Source: Escherichia ruysiae | GTDB taxonomy: Bacteria > Pseudomonadota > Gammaproteobacteria > Enterobacterales > Enterobacteriaceae | DNA length: 64,000 bases | Direction: 5' to 3' | Assembly: GCF_031323975.1 (NCBI RefSeq) | Contig: NZ_JAVIWS010000001.1 | Span: 1,240,001-1,304,000 of the forward strand | Shown here: piece after piece, positions 42,385 through 52,323 of the stretch | Numbering within the stretch: position 1 is the first letter of the stretch | Layout: each line of letters begins with the position of its first letter | Position numbers and translations under genes: made by a program | Notes under the pieces: model-generated | Database searches by the model: none | Told to the model about the DNA's origin: nothing | What the model saw: the letters and a program-made list of their open reading frames with translations, nothing else

Positions 42385-44400
42385 TCAGTGAAAAAATTGC
42401 CATTGTGTTATGCGATTGCGCAGGCGTTCAGTGCGGACATCATCAAGTGCGAATAGCGCCTGCGCGGCTTCTTCGCGTTGGCAAACCAGCAATGCCTTAC
42501 GGCCTAAAAGTTTAAGTGTGGTACATAACTGCGCGTCGCTGACGTTTTTCTGCAACCGTCCTCGCAGCGCCGGTAATGCCCGTTCACTGGTTTGCAGCAG
42601 GCGTGTTAAACAACCTAACGACGTTAAAAGGGGACGATGGGCGAAAGCAAAACCGGTCAGTTCAAGCCAGTCATTATCAGAAAGCATGATGTCGTTTAAC
42701 GGATCAACCGAGATGCTTTCACCATTCCATTGCGAGAGAATTTGTGCGTCGCGGCGTAAACGATAATGCTCACATTCTGCCAATTGTTTACCCGCTTCGC
42801 TAATGGGTAATAGTGCCATCGCCGTATAACAGCCGCTACTGGCTTCGCGATGATTACCCATCCGTACCAGCACAAAACCGCAGCGTTGCCAGAAACGCCA
42901 TAATTCCTCGGTGTAGCCAAAACTCACCGAAAGATAGTCGAGGCCATGCATATATTGCACAGCGTCAGCAATAAGTTGCTGCCCTGTACCTTCCCGCTGA
43001 CGCGCCGGATGGACGGCAATGCGGCTGACACGCCGTCCGCGTAACGTTGCTGCCAGTGGATTGCTACCGTGTGCCGCCAGCGACTGAGCCACCAGGTTGC
43101 CACGCGGGCGACGAAAACCCGCCCATACCGCCTGACTGAGCTCTTCAGATAATCCCCCCTCATCCACCAGCCACAGCGCCCCGGCAATCTCGTTTTCGCA
43201 AGCAGCTTGTAAAAAATGTTGTCCAGGCGCGTCCATCATCCGGCGTAAATCCAGCGGTGAAGTCCGATAGTGCGCACCAGACAATAACTGGTAAACCTTT
43301 AACGGCGTTTCTGGCTTGCTTCGCCATGAAGTCTGTTCAAATGCAGAAATGGTGATCTTGCCTTGTGGTACGCGCGTGAAGGTTTCATCGTCAAAAACCA
43401 GTGCCTCGCTAACCATTTTTTCCAGCGGGCATCCCTGCGCCCAGCGGATCGGCTGTTGCAATTCAAAACGCTGCAAATGCGGGAAGCGGGCGCAAAATTT
43501 CAGCAAAAAGCCACGCCCGGTGCCTTCATAGCCCTGCACCGTAGTGGTTAACAAAGTACGCGGAAAGCGTGATACCAGTTGATGTAATAGTGGGGCGGGT
43601 ATTGCAGCAGCTTCATCGACAACCAGCCAATCAGCTTTTTCATCACTGGACAGCAATGCATCCGGCGCAACAAAACGAAACTTCTCTCCGGCAAATTGTG
43701 CCAGCACATTCGTTGCGGCTCTCGCAGGCGCAGTGACTATCGCACTGCCAGCGATACGGGAAATGAGTTGCCCTGCCAGCGCCGACTTACCGCGTCCGCG
43801 CGCAGCAGTTACCGCTGCCACGCCCGGTGGCATAGTCAGAAGCTGTTGTAGTATCTGTTGTTGTTCTGGTTGCGGTGCGCCGGTAGCGGATTGCCAGTCA
43901 GTACGGGGAGTAAAATGCGCCAACGAGAACGGCTGGTTTTGCCGCCAGAGGATAGCGTCGTTATCCGCCGTAAGTACGCGTTTGAAATGCTGGACAAAAT
44001 GCGGCGTCGCAATAGGGTCAGGGCAATCACTCCAGCGTAGCGAGTCGGCATCAGGTTGGTTTTCCCACTCTTCCCATACAGGGAGTAACAAAACCAGCCA
44101 GCTTCCCGCTTTCAACGTTCCGCTAAGTGCGGCAAAGGCAGCGGCATCAAAACCGTGGCGGGCGTCGAATACCGCATGCCGGAACTCGCGCCCAAGTAAA
44201 GTCTGTAGCGCCGAGGGAGAACAGTGGTTTTCAGCGACTGGCTGCGGCGAAATCCACAGCCAGTCGCCAGGTAAGGCATCACGCAACTTAAGCGCATGAT
44301 CAAAACACCAACCCCCTTCCCCGCTCAACACCAGCAAGCGGCGGATCCCTTCACGTTTCATTTGCGCTGTTAATGTGTGTAGCGCGGTCAGTTCAGCCAT
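42385..44400 (-). CDS. tmcA: TmcA, tRNA(Met) cytidine acetyltransferase
   Basis: This 671-residue enzyme acetylates the wobble cytidine (ac4C34) of elongator tRNA-Met, using acetyl-CoA and ATP or GTP, and prevents misreading of AUA codons. It has an N-terminal DUF1726 region, an RNA-helicase-like module with Walker A ARGRGKSAL (about 200-210) and Walker B VVDEAAAI, a GNAT acetyltransferase domain with VHPARQREGTG, and a C-terminal tRNA-binding region. Length is standard. It lies 14 bases after ypfJ. Confidence 0.97.
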   Translation of the reverse strand: MAELTALHTLTAQMKREGIRRLLVLSGEGGWCFDHALKLRDALPGDWLWISPQPVAENHCSPSALQTLLGREFRHAVFDARHGFDAAAFAALSGTLKAGSWLVLLLPVWEEWENQPDADSLRWSDCPDPIATPHFVQHFKRVLTADNDAILWRQNQPFSLAHFTPRTDWQSATGAPQPEQQQILQQLLTMPPGVAAVTAARGRGKSALAGQLISRIAGSAIVTAPARAATNVLAQFAGEKFRFVAPDALLSSDEKADWLVVDEAAAIPAPLLHQLVSRFPRTLLTTTVQGYEGTGRGFLLKFCARFPHLQRFELQQPIRWAQGCPLEKMVSEALVFDDETFTRVPQGKITISAFEQTSWRSKPETPLKVYQLLSGAHYRTSPLDLRRMMDAPGQHFLQAACENEIAGALWLVDEGGLSEELSQAVWAGFRRPRGNLVAQSLAAHGSNPLAATLRGRRVSRIAVHPARQREGTGQQLIADAVQYMHGLDYLSVSFGYTEELWRFWQRCGFVLVRMGNHREASSGCYTAMALLPISEAGKQLAECEHYRLRRDAQILSQWNGESISVDPLNDIMLSDNDWLELTGFAFAHRPLLTSLGCLTRLLQTSERALPALRGRLQKNVSDAQLCTTLKLLGRKALLVCQREEAAQALFALDDVRTERLRNRITQWQFFH

Positions 44401-44414
44401 CCCTGCCCCGAAAG

Positions 44415-45278
44415 TTAAATGCTTTTACCGAAAGTATTGCATTGTGCCGGATCGCCGCTGTCGAAACCACGTTTAAACCAGCTATAGCGTTGTTGGGATG
44501 TACCATGAGTAAAGCTGTCCGGCACTACCCGCCCCTGACTTTGCTGCTGTAAGCGGTCATCGCCGATGGCTTGCGCCGCATTCAGCGCCTCTTCCAGATC
44601 GCCAGTTTCCAGAACGCCTTGTTGCTGCATACTGTGCCCCCAGACACCGGCAAAACAGTCGGCCTGGAGTTCCATACGCACAGATAAGCGGTTCACTTCC
44701 GCCTGCGTCGCGTTTTGTTGCAATTGACGGACTTTCGGTTCAATGCCTAACAGTTTCTGCACATGATGACCGACTTCATGGGCGATAACGTATCCCTGAG
44801 CGAAATCACCATCCGCGCCCAGTTTGTCTTTCATGTCATCATAGAAAGAGAGATCGATATAGACCGTACCATCCGCCGGGCAATAGAACGGCCCCATAAT
44901 GGACTGTCCGGCGCCGCAACCGGTGCGTGTCATTCCGCGATACATCACCAGCTTCGGTTGCTGATAAGTCTTACCCATCTTCTCGAATTGCTGTCCCCAG
45001 GTGTCTTCCGTGGTTGCCAGAATTACCGAGGTGAATTTTGCTGCTTCATCTTCATTTGGGCTAATTGAGCGCGTTGATTGCTGTTGAGAAATCGGCTGTC
45101 CGGTCATCAACCCAGTTAAATCAACACCATAGTAGCCAGCAACCAGCACCACTACCAGTAAAATCAGCCCACCTTTACCGCTTGGCAGACGGAAACCGGG
45201 ACCGCCCATTGACGGGCCACCAGAGCTGTTTCGCCTGTCTTCAACATTGTCACTTTCACGACGCCCTTGCCAGCGCAT
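44415..45278 (-). CDS. ypfJ: YpfJ, putative neutral zinc metallopeptidase
   Basis: This 287-residue protein has one membrane anchor (residues 37-54) after a polar N-terminus, and a zinc-peptidase domain with the HExxH motif HEVGHH (His167, Glu168, His171). A tyrosine/aspartate-rich segment and three cysteines lie before it. I know it as the uncharacterised YpfJ. No substrate is known, although the periplasmic topology and zinc motif suggest peptide hydrolysis. It precedes tmcA. Confidence 0.92.
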   Translation of the reverse strand: MRWQGRRESDNVEDRRNSSGGPSMGGPGFRLPSGKGGLILLVVVLVAGYYGVDLTGLMTGQPISQQQSTRSISPNEDEAAKFTSVILATTEDTWGQQFEKMGKTYQQPKLVMYRGMTRTGCGAGQSIMGPFYCPADGTVYIDLSFYDDMKDKLGADGDFAQGYVIAHEVGHHVQKLLGIEPKVRQLQQNATQAEVNRLSVRMELQADCFAGVWGHSMQQQGVLETGDLEEALNAAQAIGDDRLQQQSQGRVVPDSFTHGTSQQRYSWFKRGFDSGDPAQCNTFGKSI

Positions 45279-45400
45279 AGATACCTCAACAATATATTCA
45301 TTATAGTGATGATCGTAGGTGCTTCAGAGGAAGATTACCACAGAAAAACGGGAGGAAATGATGGAGGAATGAGCGTTCAATTCACGTATTACAAGAGCAG

Positions 45401-45433
45401 TCATCTTGCCGTGCCAGCAGCACGGCAAGATGA
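45401..45433 (-). terminator. Strong hairpin after purC
   Basis: A perfect 14-bp stem, TCATCTTGCCGTGC with its complement and a 5-base loop, lies 13 bases after the purC stop. No T-run follows on the minus strand, so it could act as a Rho-dependent end or an mRNA-stabilising element. Confidence 0.65.
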
Positions 45434-45445
45434 TGAACAGAAAAA

Positions 45446-46159
45446 TCAGTCCAGCTGTACACCCAGGCGGCGGGCGACGGCTTCATAAGCTTCAATCAGG
45501 CCACCGAGGCTCTGGCGGAAACGGTCTTTGTCCATTTTCTCCAGCGTTTCTTTGTCCCACAGGCGGCTACCGTCCGGGGAGAACTCATCGCCCAGTACCA
45601 CTTCGCCTTTGTACAGGCCAAACTCCAGCTTAAAGTCGACCAGAATCAGACCGGCATCATCAAACAGTTTTTTCAGCACGTCGTTCGCTTTGTAGGTCAG
45701 TTCTTTCATACGCGCCAGGTTCTCTTTGCTTACCCAGCCAAAGGTTTCGCAATAAGATTCGTTAACCATCGGGTCATGCATGGCATCGTTTTTCAGGAAC
45801 AGATCGAACAGCGGCGGGTTCAGCTCAATACCTTCTTCAATTCCAAGACGTTTCACCAGAGAGCCAGCAGCACGGTTACGTACGACACACTCAACCGGCA
45901 CCATATCCAGCTTTTTCACCAGACATTCAGTATCGGAGAGCAGACGCTCCATTTGAGTCGGGATACCCGCTTCAGCCAGTTTGCTCATAATGAAGTAGTT
46001 GAACTTGTTGTTCACCATACCTTTGCGATCAAACTGCTCAATGCGCGCACCATCACCTGCTGACGTATCATTGCGGAATTCGAGCACCAACAGATCCGGG
46101 TTTTCCGTGCTGTATACGGTTTTCGCTTTACCACGATACAACTCAGCTTGCTTTTGCAT
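45446..46159 (-). CDS. purC: PurC, SAICAR synthetase
   Basis: This 237-residue purine-biosynthesis enzyme joins carboxyaminoimidazole ribotide and aspartate with ATP to give SAICAR. It shows the family start ([16 protein letters not shown]), the ATP-lid GNDTSAG-like [10 protein letters not shown] and the SAICAR-signature VDFKLEFG segment near the C-terminus. The start at 46159 gives the standard length. A PurR box lies about 155 bp upstream, with a REP element between box and gene. bamC and dapA lie upstream on the same strand. Confidence 0.97.
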
Positions 46160-46212
46160 CTTTATCACTCCTGGGTGTGAATTAACGTTTTAAAATCTTT
46201 TGCTGTCTGGTG

Positions 46213-46266
46213 TGCCGGATATTTTGTCGGATGCGGCGTGAACGCCTTATCTGACCTGTGTCCGAC
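46213..46266. repeat. REP element upstream of purC
   Basis: One REP unit, GTCGGATGCGGCGTGAACGC then CTTATCTGAC, lies between the purC start and its PurR box, followed by a short partial repeat. Its position means it would be inside the purC leader if the promoter is at the PurR box. Confidence 0.8.
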
Positions 46267-46312
46267 AAACAAATTTCGTGCGAATTAACGCTAAAATCGC
46301 GTTTTTCTGCCG

Positions 46313-46328
46313 ACGCACACGTTTGCGT
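46313..46328 (-). promoter_or_regulatory. PurR operator of purC
   Basis: ACGCAAACGTGTGCGT on the minus strand is a close match to the PUR box ACGCAAACGTTTTCGT. It is upstream of purC, a known PurR target in E. coli. PurR with hypoxanthine or guanine should repress here. Confidence 0.88.
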
Positions 46329-46338
46329 ATCATAACAG

Positions 46339-46365
46339 AAAAAAGGGCCGGATTACTCCAGCCCT
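46339..46365 (-). terminator. Intrinsic terminator of dapA-bamC
   Basis: On the minus strand AGGGCTGGA and TCCGGCCCT form a stem (with one G-U pair) followed by six T residues, just after the bamC stop. This is a good Rho-independent terminator and separates bamC from the purC promoter. Confidence 0.82.
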
Positions 46366-46371
46366 GTATTT

Positions 46372-47406
46372 TTACTTGCTAAACGCTGCCTGGAAGACAG
46401 ATACCAGTGCGTCGTTTTGGCTTTGAGTCAGCGTATGGCCTTTCGGATCGATGAACTGCAAGCTGCTGCGGTTATCTAAATCACCGACTTGCAGTTTATA
46501 GTCACCGGATGCCAGGCCTGGATCGCTCGCGCCCAGTTCCTGCCAGTCGCTGTCAGACAACGGCTTATAGGTCACGGCCATGCTGCCCTGCGAACGGGTG
46601 CTGTCGGTCACTTTCATGCCCACTTTTTCCAGCGCCGCTGGCAGACGTTGCCAAACCACGTTGAACGGCCCGCGAACGACCAGCATTGGTAAGCCTGTGT
46701 CATCAGCAGCACTTTGTACGTCCATGGTGGTGGAAGCACGGTTTTGCGCCGCATTAGCCGCATCGGTCACGGATTTATCCAGACCGGCGGAAATGACGTT
46801 CATCATCTCCGTGCTGTAACGCTGCATGGAAGCCGCGTCTGCAACCGGTTTGCCCGCCTGCTCCAGGTTCAGCAGTTTCACCGTTACCGCCTGCTGATAA
46901 CCCTGCGGTTTAACAGAGATTTGATAACGACCGCGATACTGCTCGTCTTCGTCCAGACGATTCCATTGCACCCAATCGGTAGTCAGCGTCTGACCAGCAT
47001 CATCGCGTTGGGTAATGGTGTAGTTTTTCGCCTGCAGCACGCTAACAACCTGCGGCCACAAAGTATTACCACGACCATTTTCTACCAGCAGCGAGGCGGT
47101 GTCGCCCGTAAACTGGGTACGTGCGCCGGAAATCAGCGCCAACGGCTGGGCAGGTGGACGAATGTCCAGCGCCTTACCGACAGCACCGCTACCGTTGGTC
47201 ACCGGTATTGCATAATCACCGGAAGTCACCGGCAAAATCATTCCTGCCGGGGCATGAAGCTCCGCAAGCGGTGCCGCTTCCAGATAGGCTTCATCACCAC
47301 TCACCTGACGCTTATAGCGTGAGTCAGAACTACAGGCTGCGAGTAACAGAACAAGCGATACACCCGCAACCTTTGCCAGGCGCGACTTTTGAACAGAGTA
47401 AGCCAT
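46372..47406 (-). CDS. bamC: BamC, outer-membrane assembly lipoprotein
   Basis: This 344-residue lipoprotein subunit of the BAM complex inserts beta-barrel proteins in the outer membrane. The signal peptide ends in lipobox LAAC with lipidated Cys25. A flexible N-terminal stretch that binds BamD follows, then two helix-grip domains. The start at 47406 (MAYSVQKSR) is the ATG after a GGGAGAT site. dapA is 16 bases upstream, so they form an operon as in K-12, where bamC is also called nlpB. Confidence 0.97.
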   Translation of the reverse strand: MAYSVQKSRLAKVAGVSLVLLLAACSSDSRYKRQVSGDEAYLEAAPLAELHAPAGMILPVTSGDYAIPVTNGSGAVGKALDIRPPAQPLALISGARTQFTGDTASLLVENGRGNTLWPQVVSVLQAKNYTITQRDDAGQTLTTDWVQWNRLDEDEQYRGRYQISVKPQGYQQAVTVKLLNLEQAGKPVADAASMQRYSTEMMNVISAGLDKSVTDAANAAQNRASTTMDVQSAADDTGLPMLVVRGPFNVVWQRLPAALEKVGMKVTDSTRSQGSMAVTYKPLSDSDWQELGASDPGLASGDYKLQVGDLDNRSSLQFIDPKGHTLTQSQNDALVSVFQAAFSK

Positions 47407-47422
47407 CAAATCTCCCTAAACT

Positions 47423-48301
47423 TTACAGCAAACCGGCATACTTAAGCGCCGCTCTGACCGTCTCACGACCACTGTCGGTGATTGGTGTCATTGGCAGGCG
47501 CAGCGTATCGGTCGCCACAAGACCCAGTTCCTTACATGCCCATTTCACCGGGATTGGATTGGGTTCGACAAATAGTTTGTTGTGTAATGGCATCAGACGC
47601 TGGTTAATAACGCGTGCCTCGGCAAAATGCCCTTCTGCCGCCAGTTTGCACATCTGAGCCATATCACGCGCTGCGACGTTAGCAGTAACGGAAATAACGC
47701 CATGACCACCTAACTGCATGAAGTCCAGCGTGCTCGCATCATCGCCGCTCAGCAGAACAAAATCGTCTGAAACCAGCTCTTTGATCTGGTTAACACGCGT
47801 TAAGTTCCCTGTTGCCTCTTTGATTCCGATAATATTTTTTACTTTCGCCAGACGGCCCACCGTTTCTGGTAGCAGATCGCAGCCAGTACGGGACGGCACA
47901 TTATACAGGATTTGCGGCAGGTCAGTATGTTCAGCGATGGCTTTGAAATGCTGATACAGACCTTCCTGCGACGGGCGGTTGTAATAAGGGGTCACCGTCA
48001 GGCAGCCAGCAATGCCACTGTCATTGAAACGCTGTGTCAGGCTAATGGCTTCCGCAGTAGCGTTAGCGCCGGTTCCGGCAATCACCGGAATACGCCCGTC
48101 AGCCAGCTCCAGGGTCATCATCACCACATCAACATGTTCGTCATGATTCAGGGTAGCGGACTCACCAGTGGTGCCAACAGAAACAATCGCCGAAGTACCG
48201 CTGGCGACATGATAATCAATCAGTTTTTTTAAGCTAGCCCGACAGACATTACCTTTTTCATCCATCGGAGTAACAATCGCGACAATACTTCCCGTGAACA
48301 T
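47423..48301 (-). CDS. dapA: DapA, 4-hydroxy-tetrahydrodipicolinate synthase
   Basis: This 292-residue cytoplasmic enzyme condenses pyruvate with aspartate semialdehyde, the first committed step to lysine and diaminopimelate, and is feedback-inhibited by lysine. The Schiff-base lysine is in GIKEATGN, the catalytic Tyr in [10 protein letters not shown] and Thr in TTGESATL. The start at 48301 ([10 protein letters not shown]) gives the usual length; an in-frame ATG six codons upstream is not conserved. It is divergent from gcvR and co-transcribed with bamC. Confidence 0.97.
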   Translation of the reverse strand: MFTGSIVAIVTPMDEKGNVCRASLKKLIDYHVASGTSAIVSVGTTGESATLNHDEHVDVVMMTLELADGRIPVIAGTGANATAEAISLTQRFNDSGIAGCLTVTPYYNRPSQEGLYQHFKAIAEHTDLPQILYNVPSRTGCDLLPETVGRLAKVKNIIGIKEATGNLTRVNQIKELVSDDFVLLSGDDASTLDFMQLGGHGVISVTANVAARDMAQMCKLAAEGHFAEARVINQRLMPLHNKLFVEPNPIPVKWACKELGLVATDTLRLPMTPITDSGRETVRAALKYAGLL

Positions 48302-48447
48302 GGGCCATCCTCTGTGCAAACAAGTGTCTCAATGGTACGTTTGGTATGGCATTAAAAGCAAGCAAACAGAACCGTTCTGATTGTTGTATGCATGTTTTTT
48401 TTATGCTTTCCTTAAGAGCTACTCTCCCCCTTGAAGGAATAACCGGT

Positions 48448-49020
48448 TTGACACTGTCATCGCAACATTATCTGGTGATCACTGCGCTGGGTGCCGATCG
48501 CCCAGGAATTGTGAACACTATCACCCGTCATGTCAGTAGTTGCGGCTGTAATATTGAAGACAGTCGCCTGGCGATGCTGGGAGAAGAGTTCACCTTTATC
48601 ATGCTGCTTTCCGGTTCATGGAATGCAATCACCTTGATCGAATCAACGTTACCGTTGAAAGGTGCCGAACTGGATCTTTTAATCGTGATGAAGCGCACGA
48701 CGGCTCGTCCGCGTCCGCCGATGCCAGCATCTGTCTGGGTTCAGATCGATGTGGCAGATTCACCGCATTTAATTGAACGCTTTACCGCACTTTTTGACGC
48801 GCACCATATGAACATTGCGGAGCTAGTGTCTCGCACGCAACCTGCTGAAAATGAACGAGCTGCGCAACTGCATATTCAGATAACCGCCCACAGCCCGGCG
48901 TCTGCGGATTCAGCAAATATTGAACAAGCTTTCAAAGCACTATGTACAGAACTCAATGCGCAAGGCAGTATTAGCGTCGTCAATTATTCCCAACATGATG
49001 AACAGGATGGAGTTAAGTAA
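48448..49020 (+). CDS. gcvR: GcvR, regulator of the glycine cleavage system
   Basis: This 190-residue protein has two ACT domains (about 5-85 and 95-175). It binds GcvA and blocks its activation of the gcvTHP genes when glycine is low. The first domain begins HYLVITALGADRPGIV, a typical ACT start. The start codon is TTG at 48448, giving the known length; longer in-frame starts upstream would add a hydrophobic stretch. Its stop overlaps the bcp start by one base, so bcp translation is probably coupled. Confidence 0.95.
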   Translation: MTLSSQHYLVITALGADRPGIVNTITRHVSSCGCNIEDSRLAMLGEEFTFIMLLSGSWNAITLIESTLPLKGAELDLLIVMKRTTARPRPPMPASVWVQIDVADSPHLIERFTALFDAHHMNIAELVSRTQPAENERAAQLHIQITAHSPASADSANIEQAFKALCTELNAQGSISVVNYSQHDEQDGVK

Positions 49021-49490
49021 TGAATCCACTGAAAGCCGGTGACATCGCACCGAAATTTAGCTTGCCGGATCAAGACGGAGAACAAGTTAATTTGACCGAC
49101 TTCCAGGGACAGCGTGTTCTGGTTTATTTCTACCCGAAAGCCATGACCCCCGGCTGTACCGTACAAGCTTGTGGCTTACGCGATAACATGGATGAGTTGA
49201 AAAAAGCCGGTGTTGATGTACTGGGTATTAGCACCGATAAACCCGAAAAACTCTTCCGTTTTGCGGAAAAAGAGCTGCTCAACTTTACGCTTCTGTCTGA
49301 TGAAGACCACCAGGTGTGCGAACAATTCGGCGTCTGGGGAGAGAAGTCCTTCATGGGCAAAACCTACGATGGTATTCACCGCATCAGCTTCTTGCTCGAT
49401 GCTGACGGCAAAATCGAACATGTCTTTGACGATTTCAAAACCAGCAATCACCACGACGTAGTGATTAACTGGCTGAAAGAACACGCCTGA
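49020..49490 (+). CDS. bcp: Bcp, thiol peroxidase (peroxiredoxin Q)
   Basis: This 156-residue cytoplasmic peroxiredoxin reduces H2O2 and organic hydroperoxides using thioredoxin. The peroxidatic cysteine is Cys46 in TPGCTVQA, with the resolving Cys51 in CGLRD; this short CxxxxC spacing is the hallmark of E. coli Bcp. Length is standard. In K-12 the hydrogenase-4 operon hyf follows, but here only 75 bp separate bcp from the convergent gene perM. Confidence 0.97.
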   Translation: MNPLKAGDIAPKFSLPDQDGEQVNLTDFQGQRVLVYFYPKAMTPGCTVQACGLRDNMDELKKAGVDVLGISTDKPEKLFRFAEKELLNFTLLSDEDHQVCEQFGVWGEKSFMGKTYDGIHRISFLLDADGKIEHVFDDFKTSNHHDVVINWLKEHA

Positions 49491-49507
49491 TTACTTTGCT
49501 CCATTCC

Positions 49508-49533
49508 GTGCTGGCTGCGCTTGCGGCCAGCAC
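49508..49533. terminator. Hairpin between bcp and perM
   Basis: GTGCTGGC and GCCAGCAC form an 8-bp GC-rich stem in the short gap between the convergent genes bcp and perM. No clear T-run flanks it. It may serve as the 3' boundary for both genes. It also marks the site where K-12 carries hyf. Confidence 0.5.
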
Positions 49534-49565
49534 TCCTCACCTCCGGCGATATAGCGGAATGAAGG

Positions 49566-50627
49566 TTAATCTTGCGCAATTTGACCATCGGGCCAGGCAT
49601 GGATTACCGCTTTAATTAGCGTCGCCAGAGGAATGGCAAAGAACACCCCCCAGAATCCCCACAAACCACCGAAGATCACCACCGATAAAATAATCACCAG
49701 CGGATGCAGGTTAACCGCTTCGGAGAACAACACCGGTACTAACAGGTTGCCATCCAGCGCCTGAATAATCAGATATACCGCGAAGCAGCTCCAGAATTCA
49801 GTGCCAGCGCCAAACTGGAATAGCGCCACGCCGACCACCGGAATGGTCACCACAAATGCGCCAATGTACGGAATAAGCACAGAGAAACCGACCAGCACCG
49901 CCAGCAGCAGTGAATAGTTCAACCCGAAAAGCAAGAACCCCAGCCAGGTGGCTATCCCCACCACAATCATCTCCAGTACCTTGCCACGGATGTAGTTGGT
50001 GATTTGCTGGTTCATCTCCTTCCAGACCTGACCTGCCAGCCCACGGTTACGCGGAAGCACCCGGCGGACGGCATTCAACATTTGCTCTTTATCTTTCAGA
50101 AGGAAAAAGACCATCAGCGGCACCAGAACAAGATAGACGGCAATGGTCAGCAGGCCCACCAGCGAGGCGAGAGAGATTTTCACCACCGAATCGCCCATGG
50201 TGAGCATCCGGCTGCGCATATTGTCGGCCATCGCATCAATAATGCCCGCATCCATTAACGCCGGATAACGGCGCGGCAACGTGGCGGCAAAATCAGATAG
50301 CTTATTGAGCATCCCCGGCATATCGCGGATTAAATAGATGCCCTGCTGCCAGGCGATAGGCAGTACCACGAATGCCATCAGCAGCAAAATTCCAACGAAA
50401 ACCACCAATACAATCGACGTCGCCCAACGGCGGGAACAGCCAATAGATTGCAGGCGCACGGTTGGCCATTCAAGCAAATAGGCCAGCACAATAGCCACCA
50501 GCAACGGTGCGAGTAGGCCACTAAAGAAAAAGATAATGCCAAATCCGGCAACTAAAATAACCAGCAAGGCAATCGCTTCCGGGTCGCTAAAACGGCGGCG
50601 ATACCATTGCATCAACATTTCGAGCAT
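49566..50627 (-). CDS. perM: PerM (YfgO), AI-2E-family inner-membrane permease
   Basis: This 353-residue inner-membrane protein has about eight hydrophobic spans arranged as in the AI-2E transporter family (TqsA-like). The loop with RRVLPRNRGLAGQVW is typical. Substrate is not established. The N-terminus is cytoplasmic and basic (WYRRRF). It is divergent from bepA, and its stop faces bcp with no gene between. Confidence 0.94.
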   Translation of the reverse strand: MLEMLMQWYRRRFSDPEAIALLVILVAGFGIIFFFSGLLAPLLVAIVLAYLLEWPTVRLQSIGCSRRWATSIVLVVFVGILLLMAFVVLPIAWQQGIYLIRDMPGMLNKLSDFAATLPRRYPALMDAGIIDAMADNMRSRMLTMGDSVVKISLASLVGLLTIAVYLVLVPLMVFFLLKDKEQMLNAVRRVLPRNRGLAGQVWKEMNQQITNYIRGKVLEMIVVGIATWLGFLLFGLNYSLLLAVLVGFSVLIPYIGAFVVTIPVVGVALFQFGAGTEFWSCFAVYLIIQALDGNLLVPVLFSEAVNLHPLVIILSVVIFGGLWGFWGVFFAIPLATLIKAVIHAWPDGQIAQD

Positions 50628-50777
50628 AAAGACCTTCCCTGAACCTCAAGAGCGGGATTGCGATCCGCAATTGTATCGAAATGTCACAAAAAAGACTTCG
50701 CTTTTTATGACGGATTCAGGAAACTGAAAAGTCATTTGAGTGGGTTAATCTTCGCCGTTACACTCAAAGGCGGCGCG

Positions 50778-50812
50778 GTGGGAACGATATTTTACAGTAT
50801 CGGTCAAATGAC
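50778..50812 (+). promoter_or_regulatory. Sigma-E-type promoter of bepA
   Basis: GGAACGA at 50781-50787, then exactly 16 bases, then TCAAA at 50804-50808, matches the sigma-E pattern GGAACTT-N16-TCAAA closely. Transcription would start near 50815, leaving a 25-nt leader. bepA (yfgC) is a known sigma-E regulon member. Confidence 0.8.
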
Positions 50813-50839
50813 TATCTCCAGAAATACAGGACAGAGGTT

Positions 50840-52303
50840 ATGTTCAGGCAGTTGAAAAAAAACCTGGTTGCAACCCTCATTGCTGCTATGACCATCGGTC
50901 AGGTAGCCCCGGCGTTTGCCGATAGCGCAGACACCTTGCCGGATATGGGAACCTCCGCAGGAAGCACGCTTTCCATTGGTCAGGAAATGCAGATGGGCGA
51001 CTATTATGTCCGCCAGCTACGCGGCAGCGCACCGTTAATTAATGACCCGCTATTAACGCAATATATTAATTCGCTGGGGATGCGCCTGGTTTCACATGCC
51101 AACTCAGTTAAGACGCCGTTCCATTTCTTTCTGATCAATAACGACGAAATCAACGCCTTTGCTTTCTTTGGCGGCAACGTGGTACTGCACTCTGCCCTGT
51201 TCCGTTATTCCGATAACGAAAGTCAACTGGCTTCAGTTATGGCACACGAAATCTCCCACGTCACCCAACGTCACCTGGCGCGAGCGATGGAAGATCAGCA
51301 GCGCAGCGCGCCACTGACCTGGGTCGGGGCGTTAGGTTCTATTTTACTGGCAATGGCCAGCCCGCAGGCGGGGATGGCGGCGCTGACCGGTACACTGGCG
51401 GGAACGCGCCAGGGGATGATCAGCTTCACCCAGCAAAATGAACAGGAAGCGGATCGCATTGGTATTCAAGTGCTGCAACGCTCGGGGTTCGATCCGCAGG
51501 CGATGCCGACCTTCCTCGAAAAACTGCTCGATCAGGCGCGTTACTCTTCGCGTCCGCCGGAAATTTTGCTGACTCACCCGCTGCCGGAAAGCCGTCTGGC
51601 TGATGCCCGTAACCGTGCCAATCAGATGCGCCCAATGGTGGTGCAGTCGTCGGAAGATTTCTATCTGGCGAAAGCGCGCACACTGGGGATGTACAATTCC
51701 GGACGTAATCAGCTCACCAGTGATTTGCTGGATGAATGGGCAAAAGGTAACGTTCGTCAGCAACGGGCAGCGCAATATGGTCGCGCTTTGCAGGCGATGG
51801 AAACCAATAAATACGACGAGGCACGGAAAACGCTGCAACCGTTACTGGCGGCAGAACCCGGCAACGCGTGGTATCTCGATCTGGCTACCGATATCGATCT
51901 TGGGCAAAACAAAGCCAATGACGCGATCAATCGCCTGAAAAATGCCCGTGATTTGCGCACCAATCCTGTGTTGCAGCTCAACCTGGCGAACGCTTATCTG
52001 CAAGGGGGGCAACCACAGGAAGCCGCCAATATTCTGAACCGCTACACCTTTAACAATAAAGATGACAGCAATGGCTGGGATTTACTGGCACAGGCGGAGG
52101 CCGCGCTAAATAATCGCGATCAGGAACTGGCAGCGCGAGCAGAAGGTTATGCGCTCGCCGGGCGACTCGATCAGGCAATTTCCTTGTTGAGTAGCGCCAG
52201 TTCGCAGGTGAAATTAGGCAGCCTGCAACAAGCGCGTTACGATGCGCGCATCGACCAGTTGCGCCAGTTACAGGAACGCTTTAAGCCTTATACCAAGATG
52301 TAA
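50840..52303 (+). CDS. bepA: BepA (YfgC), periplasmic chaperone and zinc protease
   Basis: This 487-residue periplasmic M48 metalloprotease and chaperone helps LptD assembly and degrades stalled BAM substrates. It has a signal peptide at 1-27 (cleavage after AFA), a protease domain with HEISH (His136, Glu137, His140), and a C-terminal TPR region (about 310-487) that contacts BAM. A sigma-E-type promoter lies upstream, matching its role in envelope stress. yfgD follows by 20 bases on the same strand. Confidence 0.97.
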   Translation: MFRQLKKNLVATLIAAMTIGQVAPAFADSADTLPDMGTSAGSTLSIGQEMQMGDYYVRQLRGSAPLINDPLLTQYINSLGMRLVSHANSVKTPFHFFLINNDEINAFAFFGGNVVLHSALFRYSDNESQLASVMAHEISHVTQRHLARAMEDQQRSAPLTWVGALGSILLAMASPQAGMAALTGTLAGTRQGMISFTQQNEQEADRIGIQVLQRSGFDPQAMPTFLEKLLDQARYSSRPPEILLTHPLPESRLADARNRANQMRPMVVQSSEDFYLAKARTLGMYNSGRNQLTSDLLDEWAKGNVRQQRAAQYGRALQAMETNKYDEARKTLQPLLAAEPGNAWYLDLATDIDLGQNKANDAINRLKNARDLRTNPVLQLNLANAYLQGGQPQEAANILNRYTFNNKDDSNGWDLLAQAEAALNNRDQELAARAEGYALAGRLDQAISLLSSASSQVKLGSLQQARYDARIDQLRQLQERFKPYTKM

Positions 52304-52323
52304 TTTGCATTAAAGGAAGAACA

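Noticed and set aside
48346..48447. A longer GcvR with 34 additional N-terminal residues
   Set aside because: The extra stretch is not ACT-like and overlaps the dapA-gcvR promoter region. The TTG start at 48448 gives the known protein length.
49566..50627. perM as an autoinducer-2 exporter
   Set aside because: The family includes TqsA, but substrate cannot be read from sequence and no lsr or luxS genes are nearby. Left as an AI-2E-family permease of unknown substrate.
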